Origin: Rhodanobacter denitrificans
GTDB taxonomy: Bacteria > Pseudomonadota > Gammaproteobacteria > Xanthomonadales > Rhodanobacteraceae
DNA: 64,000 nucleotides
Direction of reading: 5' to 3'
Assembly: GCA_003241385.1 (NCBI GenBank)
Contig: QFPO01000005.1
Location: forward strand, 1-64,000
This document shows, piece after piece, positions 16,798 to 28,809 of the stretch; position 1 is the stretch's first letter; each line of letters begins with the position of its first letter. The notes below the pieces were generated by a model, which was given only the letters and a program-made list of their open reading frames with translations, had not been told where the DNA came from and made no database searches. Both the position numbers and the translations under genes were made by a program.

Positions 16798-18513
16798 ATG
16801 AAGCGATGGGCGGGCGTCGCGCTTGCGATCCTAGGACTGGCGGGCCCGCTGCATGCCGGCACGGCCGACCGCCTGTTCGGTGACGGCTTCGATCCGCCCG
16901 GCGATCGGCCGACCGGCCGCGCCGATGCGGCCCGGTTCCTGGCCCAGGCCAGCTTCGGCGGCACGCCCGCGCAGGTCGACGCCCTGATGGTGAGCGGATT
17001 CAACGCCTGGTTCGGCGCGCAGTTCGCGCAGGCGCCGGGCTACGTGCTGCCGTACATGCGTCAGGCCGCCGGCACTGCCGATCCGCTGCAGCCGCTGCCG
17101 TTCCATCTGTATCGCCAGGCCTGGTTCGTCCGCGTGCTGTCGGCGCCGGACGATCTGCGCCAGCGCGTCGCGTTCGCGCTGAGTGAGATCTTCGTCGTCT
17201 CCGAACGCGGTGCCGGACTCGGCAACGACGGACTCGCGCTCGGCGCCTACCACGACATCCTGCTGCGCAACGCGTTCGGCACCTATCGCCAACTGCTCGA
17301 GGACGTCACGCTGAGTCCGGCGATGGGTCGCTATCTGAGCATGTACCGCAGCCGCAAGCCGGATCCGGCCAACAACATCCAGGCCGACGAGAACTTCGCA
17401 CGCGAGGTGATGCAGCTGTTCTCGATCGGCCTGATCCGCCTGAACCCGGACGGCTCGCCGCTGCTGATCGGCGGGCAGACCGTGCCGACCTACGACGTCG
17501 CCGTCGTGCGCGCGCTGGCGCGCGTGTTCACCGGCTGGGCCTGCCACTGCGCGGTCGGCCAGAACTGCCCGCCCGATCCGTTCGTGCAGGAGAACTTCAC
17601 CTGCAGCACCGAGCACGCGATGGTGCCGTACGAGGTCTATCACGACCGCGACGAGAAGCGCCTGTTCGACGGCCTCGTGCTGCCGGCCGGCCGCGACGCG
17701 CGCGTCGAGCTCGGCGCGGCGCTGGACGCGCTGGCGAATCATCCGAACGTCGGCCCGTTCATCGCGCGCCAGCTGATCCAGCGCCTGGTCACCAGCAATC
17801 CGTCGCCGGCCTACGTCGGCCGCGTCGCTGCGGTGTTCGCCGACGACGGCCACGGCGTGCGCGGCCATCTGGGCGCCGTCGTGCGCGCGATCCTGCTCGA
17901 CGTCGAGGCGCGCCAGGGCCATCGGCTGGCGCCGCAGACCTTCGGCAAGCTGCGTGAGCCGCTGCTGCGGCTGAGCCAGATGTGGCGCGCGTTCGACGTG
18001 ATGTGGGAAGACGACGCGCTGATGCTCGACGATCTGGATATCCACCTGCGCTACAACCAGTCGCCGCTGTTCTCGCCGTCGGTGTTCAATTTCTTCTCGC
18101 CCGCTCACGCGCCGCCGGGGCCGCTCGCGCAGGCCGGCCTGGTCGCGCCGGAGATGCAGATCATCACCGCCAACTTCGCGATCGCGGTCACCAACGATCT
18201 GGGCGGCCGAATCTTCTGGGCGTATCGCGGCGGCCCGATGGACGCGTTCGACGACCGCGCGCGGCTGATCCAGCTCGAGCGCTGGGAGCAGCTGATCGCA
18301 CCGCCGCCGGGCGGCACGCAGGCGCCGGCCGGCGCGCTCGAGCAGCTGGTCGGGCGTTTCGACGAACTGCTGCTCGGCGGCACGATGTCGGCCCCGCTGC
18401 GCGAACGGATCCTGGCGCGTCTGCGCGCGATACCGGCCGCCGACCCCCTCAAGCGCGTCCAGAACGCGATCTATCTGATCGCGATCGCGCCCGAGTTTGC
18501 GGTGCAGCGCTGA
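16798..18513 (+). CDS. DUF1800 domain secreted protein
   Basis: 571 residues with a signal peptide (about 1-21) followed at once by DRLFGDGFDPPGDRP. The DUF1800 domain runs through the rest. Its typical features include RFLAQASFG near the start, an early Trp-containing WFGAQFAQ, QRVAFALSEIFVVS, DENFAREVMQLFSIG (about 198-212) and RVFTGWAC. A Cys-rich insert (CHCAVGQNCPPDPF, with a further CS) may hold disulfides. The biochemical role of DUF1800 is not established. These genes regularly sit directly upstream of a DUF1501 gene, as here (73-base gap), and the two products are presumed to work together outside the cytoplasm. Confidence 0.93.
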   Translation: MKRWAGVALAILGLAGPLHAGTADRLFGDGFDPPGDRPTGRADAARFLAQASFGGTPAQVDALMVSGFNAWFGAQFAQAPGYVLPYMRQAAGTADPLQPLPFHLYRQAWFVRVLSAPDDLRQRVAFALSEIFVVSERGAGLGNDGLALGAYHDILLRNAFGTYRQLLEDVTLSPAMGRYLSMYRSRKPDPANNIQADENFAREVMQLFSIGLIRLNPDGSPLLIGGQTVPTYDVAVVRALARVFTGWACHCAVGQNCPPDPFVQENFTCSTEHAMVPYEVYHDRDEKRLFDGLVLPAGRDARVELGAALDALANHPNVGPFIARQLIQRLVTSNPSPAYVGRVAAVFADDGHGVRGHLGAVVRAILLDVEARQGHRLAPQTFGKLREPLLRLSQMWRAFDVMWEDDALMLDDLDIHLRYNQSPLFSPSVFNFFSPAHAPPGPLAQAGLVAPEMQIITANFAIAVTNDLGGRIFWAYRGGPMDAFDDRARLIQLERWEQLIAPPPGGTQAPAGALEQLVGRFDELLLGGTMSAPLRERILARLRAIPAADPLKRVQNAIYLIAIAPEFAVQR

Positions 18514-18586
18514 TGGACCGCCGCATCGGCCCGCGTCGCGGCCGGGCGCTTCCGCCCTCGTTCCCGCCGGCCGCCGGAGTGCCGTG

Positions 18587-20017
18587 ATGAACCTCGATCG
18601 CATCGCGCCGGCTCGCCGGCGTTTCCTCAAGCGCAGTCTCGCCGCCCTGGCCGGCGGCAGCGGCTTCTTCGCGGCGCCGGCCAGTCTGGCCCTGCTCAAT
18701 CACGCCTGGGCGCAGCAGAGCGATCGCGGTAGCGACTACAAGGCGCTGGTCTGCGTATTCCTGCTCGGCGGCAACGACGGCCACAATCTGATCGTGCCGC
18801 GCGGCGCCGCCGAATACGCGGTCTACGCGCATCGGCGGCGCGGCCTGACGATTGCGCAGACGCAGCTGCTGCCGATCGCGCCGATCTCGGGCGCGCCGTA
18901 CGCGCTCGGCCTGCATCCGTCGGTGCCGGAGCTCGCGCAGTTGTTCGAGTCGGGCCAGCTCGCGCTGATCGGCAGCGTCGGCGCCCTGCTCGAGCCGGTC
19001 AGCCGCGCGCAGTACGACCAGGGCAGCGCGCGTCTGCCGCCGCAGCTGTTCTCGCACAACGACCAGCAGGACTTCTGGCAGAACCTGCAGGCGCGTTCGC
19101 CGGTCGATCCGACACCGGCCAGCGGCTGGGGCGGGCGTATCGCCGATCTGGTCCACGACGGCGCCAACCCGCAGGCGACGGTCGCGATGAACCTGTCGCT
19201 GGCCGGCTCCAATCCGTTCCAGGTCGGCCGCCGCACGCAGAGCCTGACCGTCGACACCGGCATGATCCGCGCGGTCGAGAACGATCGCGATCCGGTCGCG
19301 GCGGCCGAGTTCGAGGCGTTCCTGGCGCAGTCCCAGGTCAATCTGCTCGCCGACACCTATCGCCTGTCGCTGAAGGACGCGATCGACGACTACCGCACGC
19401 TGCAGGGCGTGCTCGCGGCGCTGCCGCCGCTGGCGACCGCGTTTCCGGCGCCGCCGGCGGTCGGTGCGCCGGCGGCCGACCGTTTCGCGCATGCGCTCGG
19501 CAGCCAGCTGCGCCGTGCCGCCGAGCTGATCGCAGCGCGCGAGGCGCTCGGCCATCGCCGCCAGATCTTCTTCTGCTCGCTCGGCGGCTTCGACACGCAC
19601 GATGCGCAGATGACCGATCAACCCGAGCTGCTGGCCGGCCTCTCGCGCGCGCTGCACGCGTTCCACGCGGCGACGCTCGAGCTCGGCGTCGCGCAGCAGG
19701 TGACGACGTTCGCGGTCTCGGAGTTCGGCCGCTCGCTGACCAGCAACGGCGACGGGTCCGATCACAGCTGGGGCAATCATCTGTTCGTGCTCGGCGGCGC
19801 CGTGCAGGGGCGGCGCGTCTTCGGCCACGTGCCGGATCTGGCTGCCGGCAGCGCCGACTTCGCCGGCGACGGCAATCTGATCCCGCGCATCGCGGTCGAC
19901 CAGTACGGCGCCACGCTGGCGCGCTGGTTCGGCGTCGATCCGGGCCAGCTGTCCTCGCTGTTTCCGAACCTGCCGGCCTTCGATCAGAGCGATCTGGGTT
20001 TCATGCGGCCCGGCTGA
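18587..20017 (+). CDS. DUF1501 domain protein with Tat signal
   Basis: 476 residues. The N terminus carries a twin-arginine signal (RRRFLKRSLAALAGG), so the protein is probably exported folded, perhaps with a bound metal. DUF1501 proteins have a sulfatase/alkaline-phosphatase-like fold. Visible landmarks are CVFLLGGNDGHN (about 46-57), GGFDTHDAQ (about 340) and a late ATFAVSEFGRS-like segment (VTTFAVSEFGRSLTSN), then DHSWGNHLFVLGG. These contain the Asp/His residues expected of the metal site. No substrate is known. The ATG at 18587 was chosen because it opens the Tat signal. Convergent with tsaC, 12 bases apart. Confidence 0.93.
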   Translation: MNLDRIAPARRRFLKRSLAALAGGSGFFAAPASLALLNHAWAQQSDRGSDYKALVCVFLLGGNDGHNLIVPRGAAEYAVYAHRRRGLTIAQTQLLPIAPISGAPYALGLHPSVPELAQLFESGQLALIGSVGALLEPVSRAQYDQGSARLPPQLFSHNDQQDFWQNLQARSPVDPTPASGWGGRIADLVHDGANPQATVAMNLSLAGSNPFQVGRRTQSLTVDTGMIRAVENDRDPVAAAEFEAFLAQSQVNLLADTYRLSLKDAIDDYRTLQGVLAALPPLATAFPAPPAVGAPAADRFAHALGSQLRRAAELIAAREALGHRRQIFFCSLGGFDTHDAQMTDQPELLAGLSRALHAFHAATLELGVAQQVTTFAVSEFGRSLTSNGDGSDHSWGNHLFVLGGAVQGRRVFGHVPDLAAGSADFAGDGNLIPRIAVDQYGATLARWFGVDPGQLSSLFPNLPAFDQSDLGFMRPG

Positions 20018-20029
20018 GCGAGCCGCGCG

Positions 20030-20587
20030 TCAGCCGCGCAGTACGGCGCCGCTCAGCACGTCGCGGATCTCGGTCGGCTGGCCGAGCCCGCCGAGCGGAC
20101 CGTCGACGACCGCGTCGAGCTCGGCGCCGAACGCCGCATGCACCTCGGCCGCGCTGCGTGCCGGTGCCGCGCCGTGCCGGTTCGCGCTGGTCGACACCAG
20201 GGCCGCGCCGAAGCGGCGGCACAGCTCGGCCGCGATCGGATGCGCGGTCACGCGCACGGCGATGCCGGTGTGGTCGCCGCGGATCCAGGCCGGCGCGGCC
20301 GGACCAGCCGGGAACACCCAGGTGTAGGGCCCCGGCCAGGTCGCACGTACGCGCAGCAGGGCCTCCTCCGGCACCGCGGCGAGGTCCACGTAGGCGAGCA
20401 CCTGGTCGAGATCAGCGCCGATCAGCAACACGCCTTGCGTGCGCGGGCGCTGCTTGAGCGCGAACAGCCGCTCGCAGGCGCGCGCATCGTGTGGGTCGCA
20501 GCCGAGGCCGTAGACCGCCTCGGTCGGATAGGCGACGACGCCGCCGGCGCGCAGGGCCGTCAGGGCCGGTTCGAGCAGGTCGGACAT
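20030..20587 (-). CDS. tsaC: L-threonylcarbamoyladenylate synthase (YrdC/Sua5 family)
   Basis: 185 residues, the short single-domain TsaC form. It makes threonylcarbamoyl-AMP from threonine, bicarbonate and ATP, the first step of the t6A37 modification in ANN-decoding tRNAs. Signature segments are GGVVAYPTEAVYGLGCDP (residues 15-32), the LKQRP motif near 45, WPGPYTW and the LVSTSANRHG motif near the C-terminal part. The ATG at 20587 matches the family N terminus; longer readings run into the topA gene in another frame. It lies 35 bases after topA on the same strand, in the dprA-topA-tsaC order that resembles E. coli dprA-smg-yrdD-tsaC. Confidence 0.95.
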   Translation of the reverse strand: MSDLLEPALTALRAGGVVAYPTEAVYGLGCDPHDARACERLFALKQRPRTQGVLLIGADLDQVLAYVDLAAVPEEALLRVRATWPGPYTWVFPAGPAAPAWIRGDHTGIAVRVTAHPIAAELCRRFGAALVSTSANRHGAAPARSAAEVHAAFGAELDAVVDGPLGGLGQPTEIRDVLSGAVLRG

Positions 20588-20622
20588 GGCGTCGCTGCGC
20601 GCTTCGCGGTCGCCGGCCGGTC

Positions 20623-23127
<2,505 letters not shown>

Positions 23128-23330
23128 TGTTGTCCTGTCGCACCGCTCTTGCGCGGCGTCGCCGCCCGGTATCCGGACCGCGCGGAAATCGTTGTCGGGG
23201 GAGGTGTCCGATGCCGGCTGGCATCGACGCTCTATATTCAGTGGAAACACGCCGACTTCGGGCTGTCAAGCCCGGCTGCCCGACCGCAAGGCGAATTTGT
23301 GAGCTGGCTCAATAAGATGCGAGAGCGCAT

Positions 23331-24485
23331 CTAGGATGCGGCGCGGCGTGCGTAGCGGCCGCCGCTCTCGCTGCCGACGGTTCCCTCCATCTCGAGCACG
23401 AGCAGCATCGAGGACAGCGAGGGCACCGGCAGGCCGGTGCGCTGCGCGAGCACGTCGATCGTGACCGGGTCGTGGCCGAGCGCGTCGAGCAGCCTGGCGT
23501 AGTCGGGGTCTTCGCGGCGGCCCTGCGGCGCCGCGGGCTGGGCCGACGCCGCGGTCGCCGCCAGCGCGGCCGCGGCGAGCCGGCCGCGCAGGTGATCGCC
23601 GAGCTCGCCGGCCAGCGGCGCCAGCTCGCCGATCAGTTCCTCGACCGTCTCGGTCAGCTTGGCGCCGTCGCGGATCAGCTGGTGACAGCCGCGCGCGAGC
23701 GGATTGTGGATCGAGCCGGGGATCGCGAACACCTCGCGGCCCTGTTCCATCGCATAGCGCGCGGTGATCAGCGAGCCGGACTTGATGCCGGCCTCGACGA
23801 CCAGGGTGCCGAGCGACAGCCCGGCGATGATGCGGTTGCGGCGTGGAAAGTGTTCCGGGCGACCGGTCGTGCCGGGCGGAAACTCGCTGACCAGGGCGCC
23901 GGCCGCGCCGATCCGGGTCGCCAGCTCGCGGTGCTGGCGCGGGTAGACCTGGTCCGGCCCGGTGCCGAGCACCGCGATCGTGCAGCCGCCGGCGTCGAGC
24001 GCGGCGGCGTGGGCGGCGCCGTCGATGCCCTCGGCCAGGCCGCTGGTCACCGTGAAGCCCGCGCCGGCCAGCGCGCGCGCGAAGCTGCGCGCGGTCGCCA
24101 GGCCGCCGGCAGCGGCGTTGCGGCTGCCGACGACGGCGACCTGCGGCATCCAGAGCCGCGTCGGCTCGCCGGCGACGTACAGCGCGGCCGGTGCGCCCGG
24201 TATCGCGCGCAGCAGCGGCGGAAAGTCCGGATCGGTGCAGACGAGCAGATGGTGCTGCGGCGCGGCCAGCCAGGCGTGGTCGGCGGCGATCGCGTCGGCA
24301 TCGGGTGCGCAGGCCCAGGCGCGTGCGGCCTCGCCGGCTTCCTCGTCGCCGCGCCGGCGCAGTGCGTCGAGCACGCCGGCGGCGTCGCCGTGACGGTCGA
24401 GCAGGCGGCGCAGGCGCGCCGGACCGAGTCCGGGCGCGCGCAGCAGGATCAGCCAGGCATCCGTGGTAGAGGCGTTCGCGTCCAT
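23331..24485 (-). CDS. dprA: DNA-processing protein DprA (Smf)
   Basis: Loads RecA on incoming single-stranded DNA during natural transformation. 384 residues: an N-terminal SAM-like part (about 1-75), the Rossmann-type core with VVGSRNAAAGG, GFTVTSGLAEGIDGAAH, AVLGTG and EAGIKSGSLITA, and a C-terminal winged-helix (DML1) domain after an Ala-rich linker (about 290-325). The ATG at 24485 opens the conserved part. The gene heads the minus-strand block dprA-topA-tsaC; topA starts 203 bases later. In E. coli the small gene smg follows dprA; here the gap is too short for it. Confidence 0.95.
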   Translation of the reverse strand: MDANASTTDAWLILLRAPGLGPARLRRLLDRHGDAAGVLDALRRRGDEEAGEAARAWACAPDADAIAADHAWLAAPQHHLLVCTDPDFPPLLRAIPGAPAALYVAGEPTRLWMPQVAVVGSRNAAAGGLATARSFARALAGAGFTVTSGLAEGIDGAAHAAALDAGGCTIAVLGTGPDQVYPRQHRELATRIGAAGALVSEFPPGTTGRPEHFPRRNRIIAGLSLGTLVVEAGIKSGSLITARYAMEQGREVFAIPGSIHNPLARGCHQLIRDGAKLTETVEELIGELAPLAGELGDHLRGRLAAAALAATAASAQPAAPQGRREDPDYARLLDALGHDPVTIDVLAQRTGLPVPSLSSMLLVLEMEGTVGSESGGRYARRAAS

Positions 24486-24654
24486 GCCGGCCAGTCTAGC
24501 CAGCGCCGGTCGCACGAATCGCGACAGCGCACGCGGTTGCGCGATCGCGCGGCGGCACGGAAGCGGGCTCGGGTTACGGGCGATCGAGAGCACCGGCGTC
24601 AGCCGGCGCGTCGCCTCCGGGCGCCGTCACGGCGCCGCGGTCAGGGTCTGGCGC

Positions 24655-25809
24655 TCAGGGCGTCGAATCGGGATCGTGCAGCCAATCGTCGAGGCGGATC
24701 GGCTTGACCGTGTCCATCACGAGGCCGTAGCTGACCTGGTCGAACGTGCGGAAGACCAGCACGTGGCCGACGAACTCGGGCGGCAGCTCGACCTTGGCGT
24801 CCTTCGGGTTGAAGAACTTGCGCGCGCTGTTCTCGGGATAGTCGGTGCGGTCCACGACGGTCTCGCCGCTGTGGTAGATCGAATAGACCTGGCCGTTCTC
24901 GACGCCGTTCTCGGCGCCGCGCGACAGCGCCACCACCTGCTTGGGACCGACCGCGTTGAGTGCGTCGGTGAACGCGATCACGCGCATGCCGTCGGGCACG
25001 GACGCGGGCGGATGCGGCACGTACTCGTCGTCGTACGGGCGTTCCTCGAGCGGCAGCACGAAGTCGCCGGGGCGCACTTCGAAATCGGCCTCGCCGACCA
25101 GGACCGAGGCCGGATTGCCGGCGCGCGTGACCTCGACGGTCGCGTAGTCGAGCATCTCGTAGCCGAGGAAGCGCACGCGGCCCTTCAGCGAGAACTCGTG
25201 CGGGCCATGCCGCCACAGCAGGGCGCGGCGGCCGTCGCGCGCGTCGCGCTCCTGGCGGTGGATCTTCTGCGGATCGCCTTTCACGTCGGGCGGCGTGTCG
25301 TAGTAGCGGCCGATCGGTCGCACCAGCGCGAGCCGCTGGCCCGGCTGCGCGTCGAGGCCGCGCACGTAGACCAGCTGGCCGCTGGTGCCGCGCAGGCGGT
25401 CTTCCTCGATGCCGACCACGTGCGGCGCATTGCGCAGCTCCTCGTCGTCGAGGATGCGCGTATGGGTCAGGAACTGCTTGATGTGCGACAGCGGAATCGG
25501 CGGCACCGCCTCGTCGACCGGGGTCGCGCGGGCGCGGATCGCCGACAGGCCCGGCCCGTTCGATCCGAGGCCGAGCACGAGCTCGTCGCCGGGATAGATC
25601 AGATGGGGATTGCGCACCTGCGGATTGACCTGCCAGATCTCCGGCCACAGCCACGGCTTCTTGAGGAACCGCGCCGAGATGTCCCAGAGCGTGTCGCCCT
25701 TCTTGACGGTGTAGCGCGCGGGGTGCTGATCGGCCAGCTCCACCGTCGCGGCATAGGCGGCGAATGCGACCAGCAATCCAGCTGCAACTGGAAGTAATTT
25801 TTTAAGCAT
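24655..25809 (-). CDS. LysM domain protein of the dprA-def neighbourhood
   Basis: 384 residues with an N-terminal signal or anchor (about 1-22) and one LysM domain (about 35-80: YTVKKGDTLWDISARFLKKP, then NPHLIYPGDELVL). A long C-terminal part of unknown fold follows. LysM binds peptidoglycan glycan, so the protein probably sits in the periplasm on the cell wall. Orthologues at this position, between dprA and a divergent def, are widespread in Pseudomonas and Xanthomonas, with no firmly known role. The ATG at 25809 was chosen; a TTG three codons upstream is less likely. It is divergent from def with a 209-base shared promoter region. Confidence 0.9.
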   Translation of the reverse strand: MLKKLLPVAAGLLVAFAAYAATVELADQHPARYTVKKGDTLWDISARFLKKPWLWPEIWQVNPQVRNPHLIYPGDELVLGLGSNGPGLSAIRARATPVDEAVPPIPLSHIKQFLTHTRILDDEELRNAPHVVGIEEDRLRGTSGQLVYVRGLDAQPGQRLALVRPIGRYYDTPPDVKGDPQKIHRQERDARDGRRALLWRHGPHEFSLKGRVRFLGYEMLDYATVEVTRAGNPASVLVGEADFEVRPGDFVLPLEERPYDDEYVPHPPASVPDGMRVIAFTDALNAVGPKQVVALSRGAENGVENGQVYSIYHSGETVVDRTDYPENSARKFFNPKDAKVELPPEFVGHVLVFRTFDQVSYGLVMDTVKPIRLDDWLHDPDSTP

Positions 25810-26018
25810 GGCGGCCAATTACCTGATTCCCCAATGGCCGCGCGAGTGTAGCCCAACTGTTCAGGGTAGAGAATGACGCCGTTCCCGAAATCGAGACGGC
25901 TTTGCGATCCCGCCCAAAGCCGGCAAAATGGGCCTTTCCGACCGGTCCGGGATCGATTTCACGCTTGTGAGTCGGTGCGTTCGCCCGCATCTCTCCTCCT
26001 CGGAGCACCTTCGAAGCC

Positions 26019-26543
26019 ATGAGCCTGCTGACGATCCTCGAATTCCCCGATCCCCGGCTGCGCACCCGCGCCGAGCCGGTGACCGCGTTCGACCCGGCGC
26101 TCAAGCAGCTGGTCGCCGACATGTTCGAGACGATGTACGCGGCGCCCGGCATCGGCCTGGCCGCGACCCAGGTCGACGTGCACCGTCAGCTGCTGGTCAT
26201 CGACATTTCCGACACCAAGGACCAGCCGTTGGTCCTGATCAATCCCAAGATCGTCGAGCGCGAAGGCAGCCAGACCTACCAGGAAGGCTGCTTGTCGGTG
26301 CCCGGCATCTATGCCGACGTCGACCGCGCCGATCGCGTCCGCGTCGAGGCGCAGGGCGTCGACGGCGTGCCGTTCACGCTCGACGCCGATGGTCTGCTCG
26401 CCGTGTGCATCCAGCACGAGATGGACCATCTGGCCGGCAAGCTGTTCGTCGACTACCTGTCGCCGCTCAAGCGTGAACTGGTCCGCAAGAAGCTCGAAAA
26501 GCAGCGCCGGCACAGCCCCGCGCCTGCCGCCGCCAGCGCCTGA
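26019..26543 (+). CDS. def: Peptide deformylase
   Basis: Removes the formyl group from the initiator methionine of nascent proteins. 174 residues, the usual length. All three signature motifs are present: GIGLAATQV (residues 44-52), EGCLSVPG with metal ligand C91, and QHEMDH with H133, E134 and H137. fmt begins 8 bases after the stop, so formylation and deformylation are co-expressed, and rsmB follows. Confidence 0.97.
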   Translation: MSLLTILEFPDPRLRTRAEPVTAFDPALKQLVADMFETMYAAPGIGLAATQVDVHRQLLVIDISDTKDQPLVLINPKIVEREGSQTYQEGCLSVPGIYADVDRADRVRVEAQGVDGVPFTLDADGLLAVCIQHEMDHLAGKLFVDYLSPLKRELVRKKLEKQRRHSPAPAAASA

Positions 26544-26551
26544 TCCGCGCC

Positions 26552-27505
26552 ATGTCCGAGCGCCTGCGCCTGGTGTTCGCCGGGACACCGGAGTTCGCCG
26601 TTCCGTGTCTGCAGGCCTGCCTGCGCGCACCGGTCGACGTCGTGGCGGTCTATACGCAGCCCGACCGGCCGGCCGGGCGCGGCCGTCAGCTGGCCGCCTC
26701 GCCGGTCAAGCAGGCCGCGTTGGCCGCCGCGATCCCGGCGGTCGAGCAGCCCGAGACCTTGCGCGATCCGGAAGCACAGGCCCGCTTGCGCGCGCTTGCG
26801 CCGGATCTGATGATCGTCGTCGCCTACGGGCTGATCCTGCCGCGCAAGGTGCTGTCGATCCCGAAGCTCGGCTGCTGGAATGTGCATGCCTCGCTGCTGC
26901 CGCGCTGGCGCGGCGCCGCGCCGATCCAGCGCGCGCTGCTGGCCGGCGACGCCGAGACCGGCGTGGATCTGATGCGCATGGAGGCCGGCCTCGACACCGG
27001 ACCGGTGCTGCTCGAACGACGCACGCCGATCGGCCCCGACGAGACCGGCGGCAGCCTGCACGACCGCCTGGCCGTGCTCGGTGCCGAGGTGCTGGCCGAC
27101 GGCCTCGCGCGCGTCGTCGCCGGCGAGTGGCTCGTGGCTCGCGAGCAGCCCGGGCAAGGCGTGACCTATGCGCACAAGCTCGACAAGGCCGAGGCGCGCC
27201 TGGATTGGTCACTGCCCGCGCCGACGCTCGAGCGGACCGTACGCGCGTTCGATCCGTGGCCGGTCGCCGAGGCCGACATCGGCGGCGAACGGCTGCGCAT
27301 CTGGTCGGCGCGCGCAGCGGACATGCCGCACGCGGCAACGCCGGGACAGCTGCTCGCGGCCGGCCCGACCGGTATCGACGTGGCCTGCGGCGAAGGCGTG
27401 CTGCGCATCCTCGAGGTGCAGCGCGCCGGCGGCCGCCGCATCGCGGTCAGGGACTATCTCAACGCCCGTCCGGAGCTCAAATCCACTGCGGGTTCGCCCC
27501 CGTGA
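26552..27505 (+). CDS. fmt: Methionyl-tRNA formyltransferase
   Basis: Formylates initiator Met-tRNA with 10-formyl-THF. 317 residues. The N-terminal Rossmann domain opens with LVFAGTPEFAVPCL. The catalytic triad is N110, H112 and D148, within NVHASLLPRWRGAAPIQ and GLDTGP. A C-terminal OB-like domain begins near residue 205. Its TGA overlaps the GTG start of rsmB. Confidence 0.97.
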   Translation: MSERLRLVFAGTPEFAVPCLQACLRAPVDVVAVYTQPDRPAGRGRQLAASPVKQAALAAAIPAVEQPETLRDPEAQARLRALAPDLMIVVAYGLILPRKVLSIPKLGCWNVHASLLPRWRGAAPIQRALLAGDAETGVDLMRMEAGLDTGPVLLERRTPIGPDETGGSLHDRLAVLGAEVLADGLARVVAGEWLVAREQPGQGVTYAHKLDKAEARLDWSLPAPTLERTVRAFDPWPVAEADIGGERLRIWSARAADMPHAATPGQLLAAGPTGIDVACGEGVLRILEVQRAGGRRIAVRDYLNARPELKSTAGSPP

Positions 27506-28809
27506 GCGACGGCGCGCCGCTGCGGGCGCATGCGGCGCGCGCGCTGGCGCGGATCGCGCTCGACGGCGTCTCGCTGCGCACCGAACTGGCCGCGGCTTCC
27601 GGCGGCATCGCCGATCCGCGTGATCGCGCGCTGCTCGCGGCGATGCTGTTCGAATCCGCGCGCGGCTGGCTGCGCTGGGACGCGGCCGCCTCGGCGCTGC
27701 TCGACAAGCCGCTGCCGCCGCGCGCGCGCGAGTTGCGCGCCCTGCTGGTCGTCGGCTTCGTGCAGCTGGCCGTGCTCGATCTGCCGCATTACGCGGTCGT
27801 CGCCGCCTGCGTCGAGGCGGCGCGCCTGCTCGGTCAGCCGCGCCATGCCGGCCTCGTCAATGCGATCCTGCGGCGCTTCCTGCGCGAGCGTGTCGCGCTC
27901 GAGGCGCAGCTCGACCGCGATCCGGTCACGCGCCATGCGCATCCGCGCTGGCTGATCGACGCGATCGCGACCGACTGGCCGGCGCAGGCCGAGGCGATCC
28001 TCGCGGCGAACAACCGCCAGGCGCCGCTGACGCTGCGCGTCAACCGGCGCCGCACCGAACGTGGCGCGCTGCTGGCGCGCTTCGAGGAAGCCGGCGTGGC
28101 GGCGCAGGCGCCGGAGGCCCTGCCCGATGCGCTGGTGCTCGAACAGAGCCAGGACGTGACGCGCCTGCCCGGCTATGCGCAGGGGCTGTTCTCGGTGCAG
28201 GACGGCGCCGCGCAGCGCGTGGCCGATCTGCTCGAGCTGCGCGACGGCCTACGCGTGCTCGATGCCTGCGCGGCGCCCGGCGGCAAGGCCGCGCATGCGC
28301 TGGAGCGGGCCGACGTCGCGCTGCTCGCACTCGATCGCGACGCGGCGCGGCTGCCGCGCATCGACGAGAACCTGCGCCGGCTCGGCCTCGAGGCGACCGT
28401 GCGCGCCGGCGACGCGGCGCAGCCCGAGCGCTGGTGGGACGGTCATGCGTTCGACCGCATCCTGATCGACGCGCCATGCTCGGCGACCGGCATCGTCCGC
28501 CGCCAGCCCGACGTCAAGCTGCATCGGCGCGCCGCCGATCTGGCGCCGCTGGCCGCGACGCAGCGTCGCCTGCTCGATGCGTCGTGGCCGCTGCTCGCGC
28601 CCGGCGGGCGGCTGGTCTATGCGACCTGCTCGCTGCTGCGCATCGAGAACCAGGCCGTGCTGGCGCAATTCCTGGACGCCCACGACAATGCGGTCGCGTC
28701 GCCGCTGCCGGACCGGTTCGGTCTGGCCGCCGGCGCGGGGCGGCAGAACCTGCCGGGCGAGGGCGGCATGGACGGTTTCTACTATGCGGTCCTGGAAAAG
28801 ACTCGCTAG
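27502..28809 (+). CDS. rsmB: 16S rRNA (cytosine967-C5)-methyltransferase
   Basis: Methylates C967 of 16S rRNA using S-adenosylmethionine. 435 residues: an N-terminal NusB-like RNA-binding domain (about 5-140) and a C-terminal methyltransferase domain. The SAM motif is LDACAAPGGK (253-262). C326 in DAPCSATG and C376 in YATCS are the pair of cysteines typical of m5C methyltransferases; the latter corresponds to the nucleophile. The start is a GTG at 27502 inside the fmt stop (GTGA), which predicts translational coupling; a longer in-frame reading is a shadow of fmt. Confidence 0.96.
   Translation: MSDGAPLRAHAARALARIALDGVSLRTELAAASGGIADPRDRALLAAMLFESARGWLRWDAAASALLDKPLPPRARELRALLVVGFVQLAVLDLPHYAVVAACVEAARLLGQPRHAGLVNAILRRFLRERVALEAQLDRDPVTRHAHPRWLIDAIATDWPAQAEAILAANNRQAPLTLRVNRRRTERGALLARFEEAGVAAQAPEALPDALVLEQSQDVTRLPGYAQGLFSVQDGAAQRVADLLELRDGLRVLDACAAPGGKAAHALERADVALLALDRDAARLPRIDENLRRLGLEATVRAGDAAQPERWWDGHAFDRILIDAPCSATGIVRRQPDVKLHRRAADLAPLAATQRRLLDASWPLLAPGGRLVYATCSLLRIENQAVLAQFLDAHDNAVASPLPDRFGLAAGAGRQNLPGEGGMDGFYYAVLEKTR

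Noticed and set aside
23231..23269. TTGACA and TATAGA upstream of topA as a promoter
   Set aside because: The two hexamers are 27 bases apart, too far for one sigma70 promoter.
28577..28809. Possible frameshift or fusion between rsmB and the DUF4390 gene
   Set aside because: RsmB is complete, and the DUF4390 protein has its own lipoprotein signal starting at 28784; the 26-base overlap is ordinary coupling.
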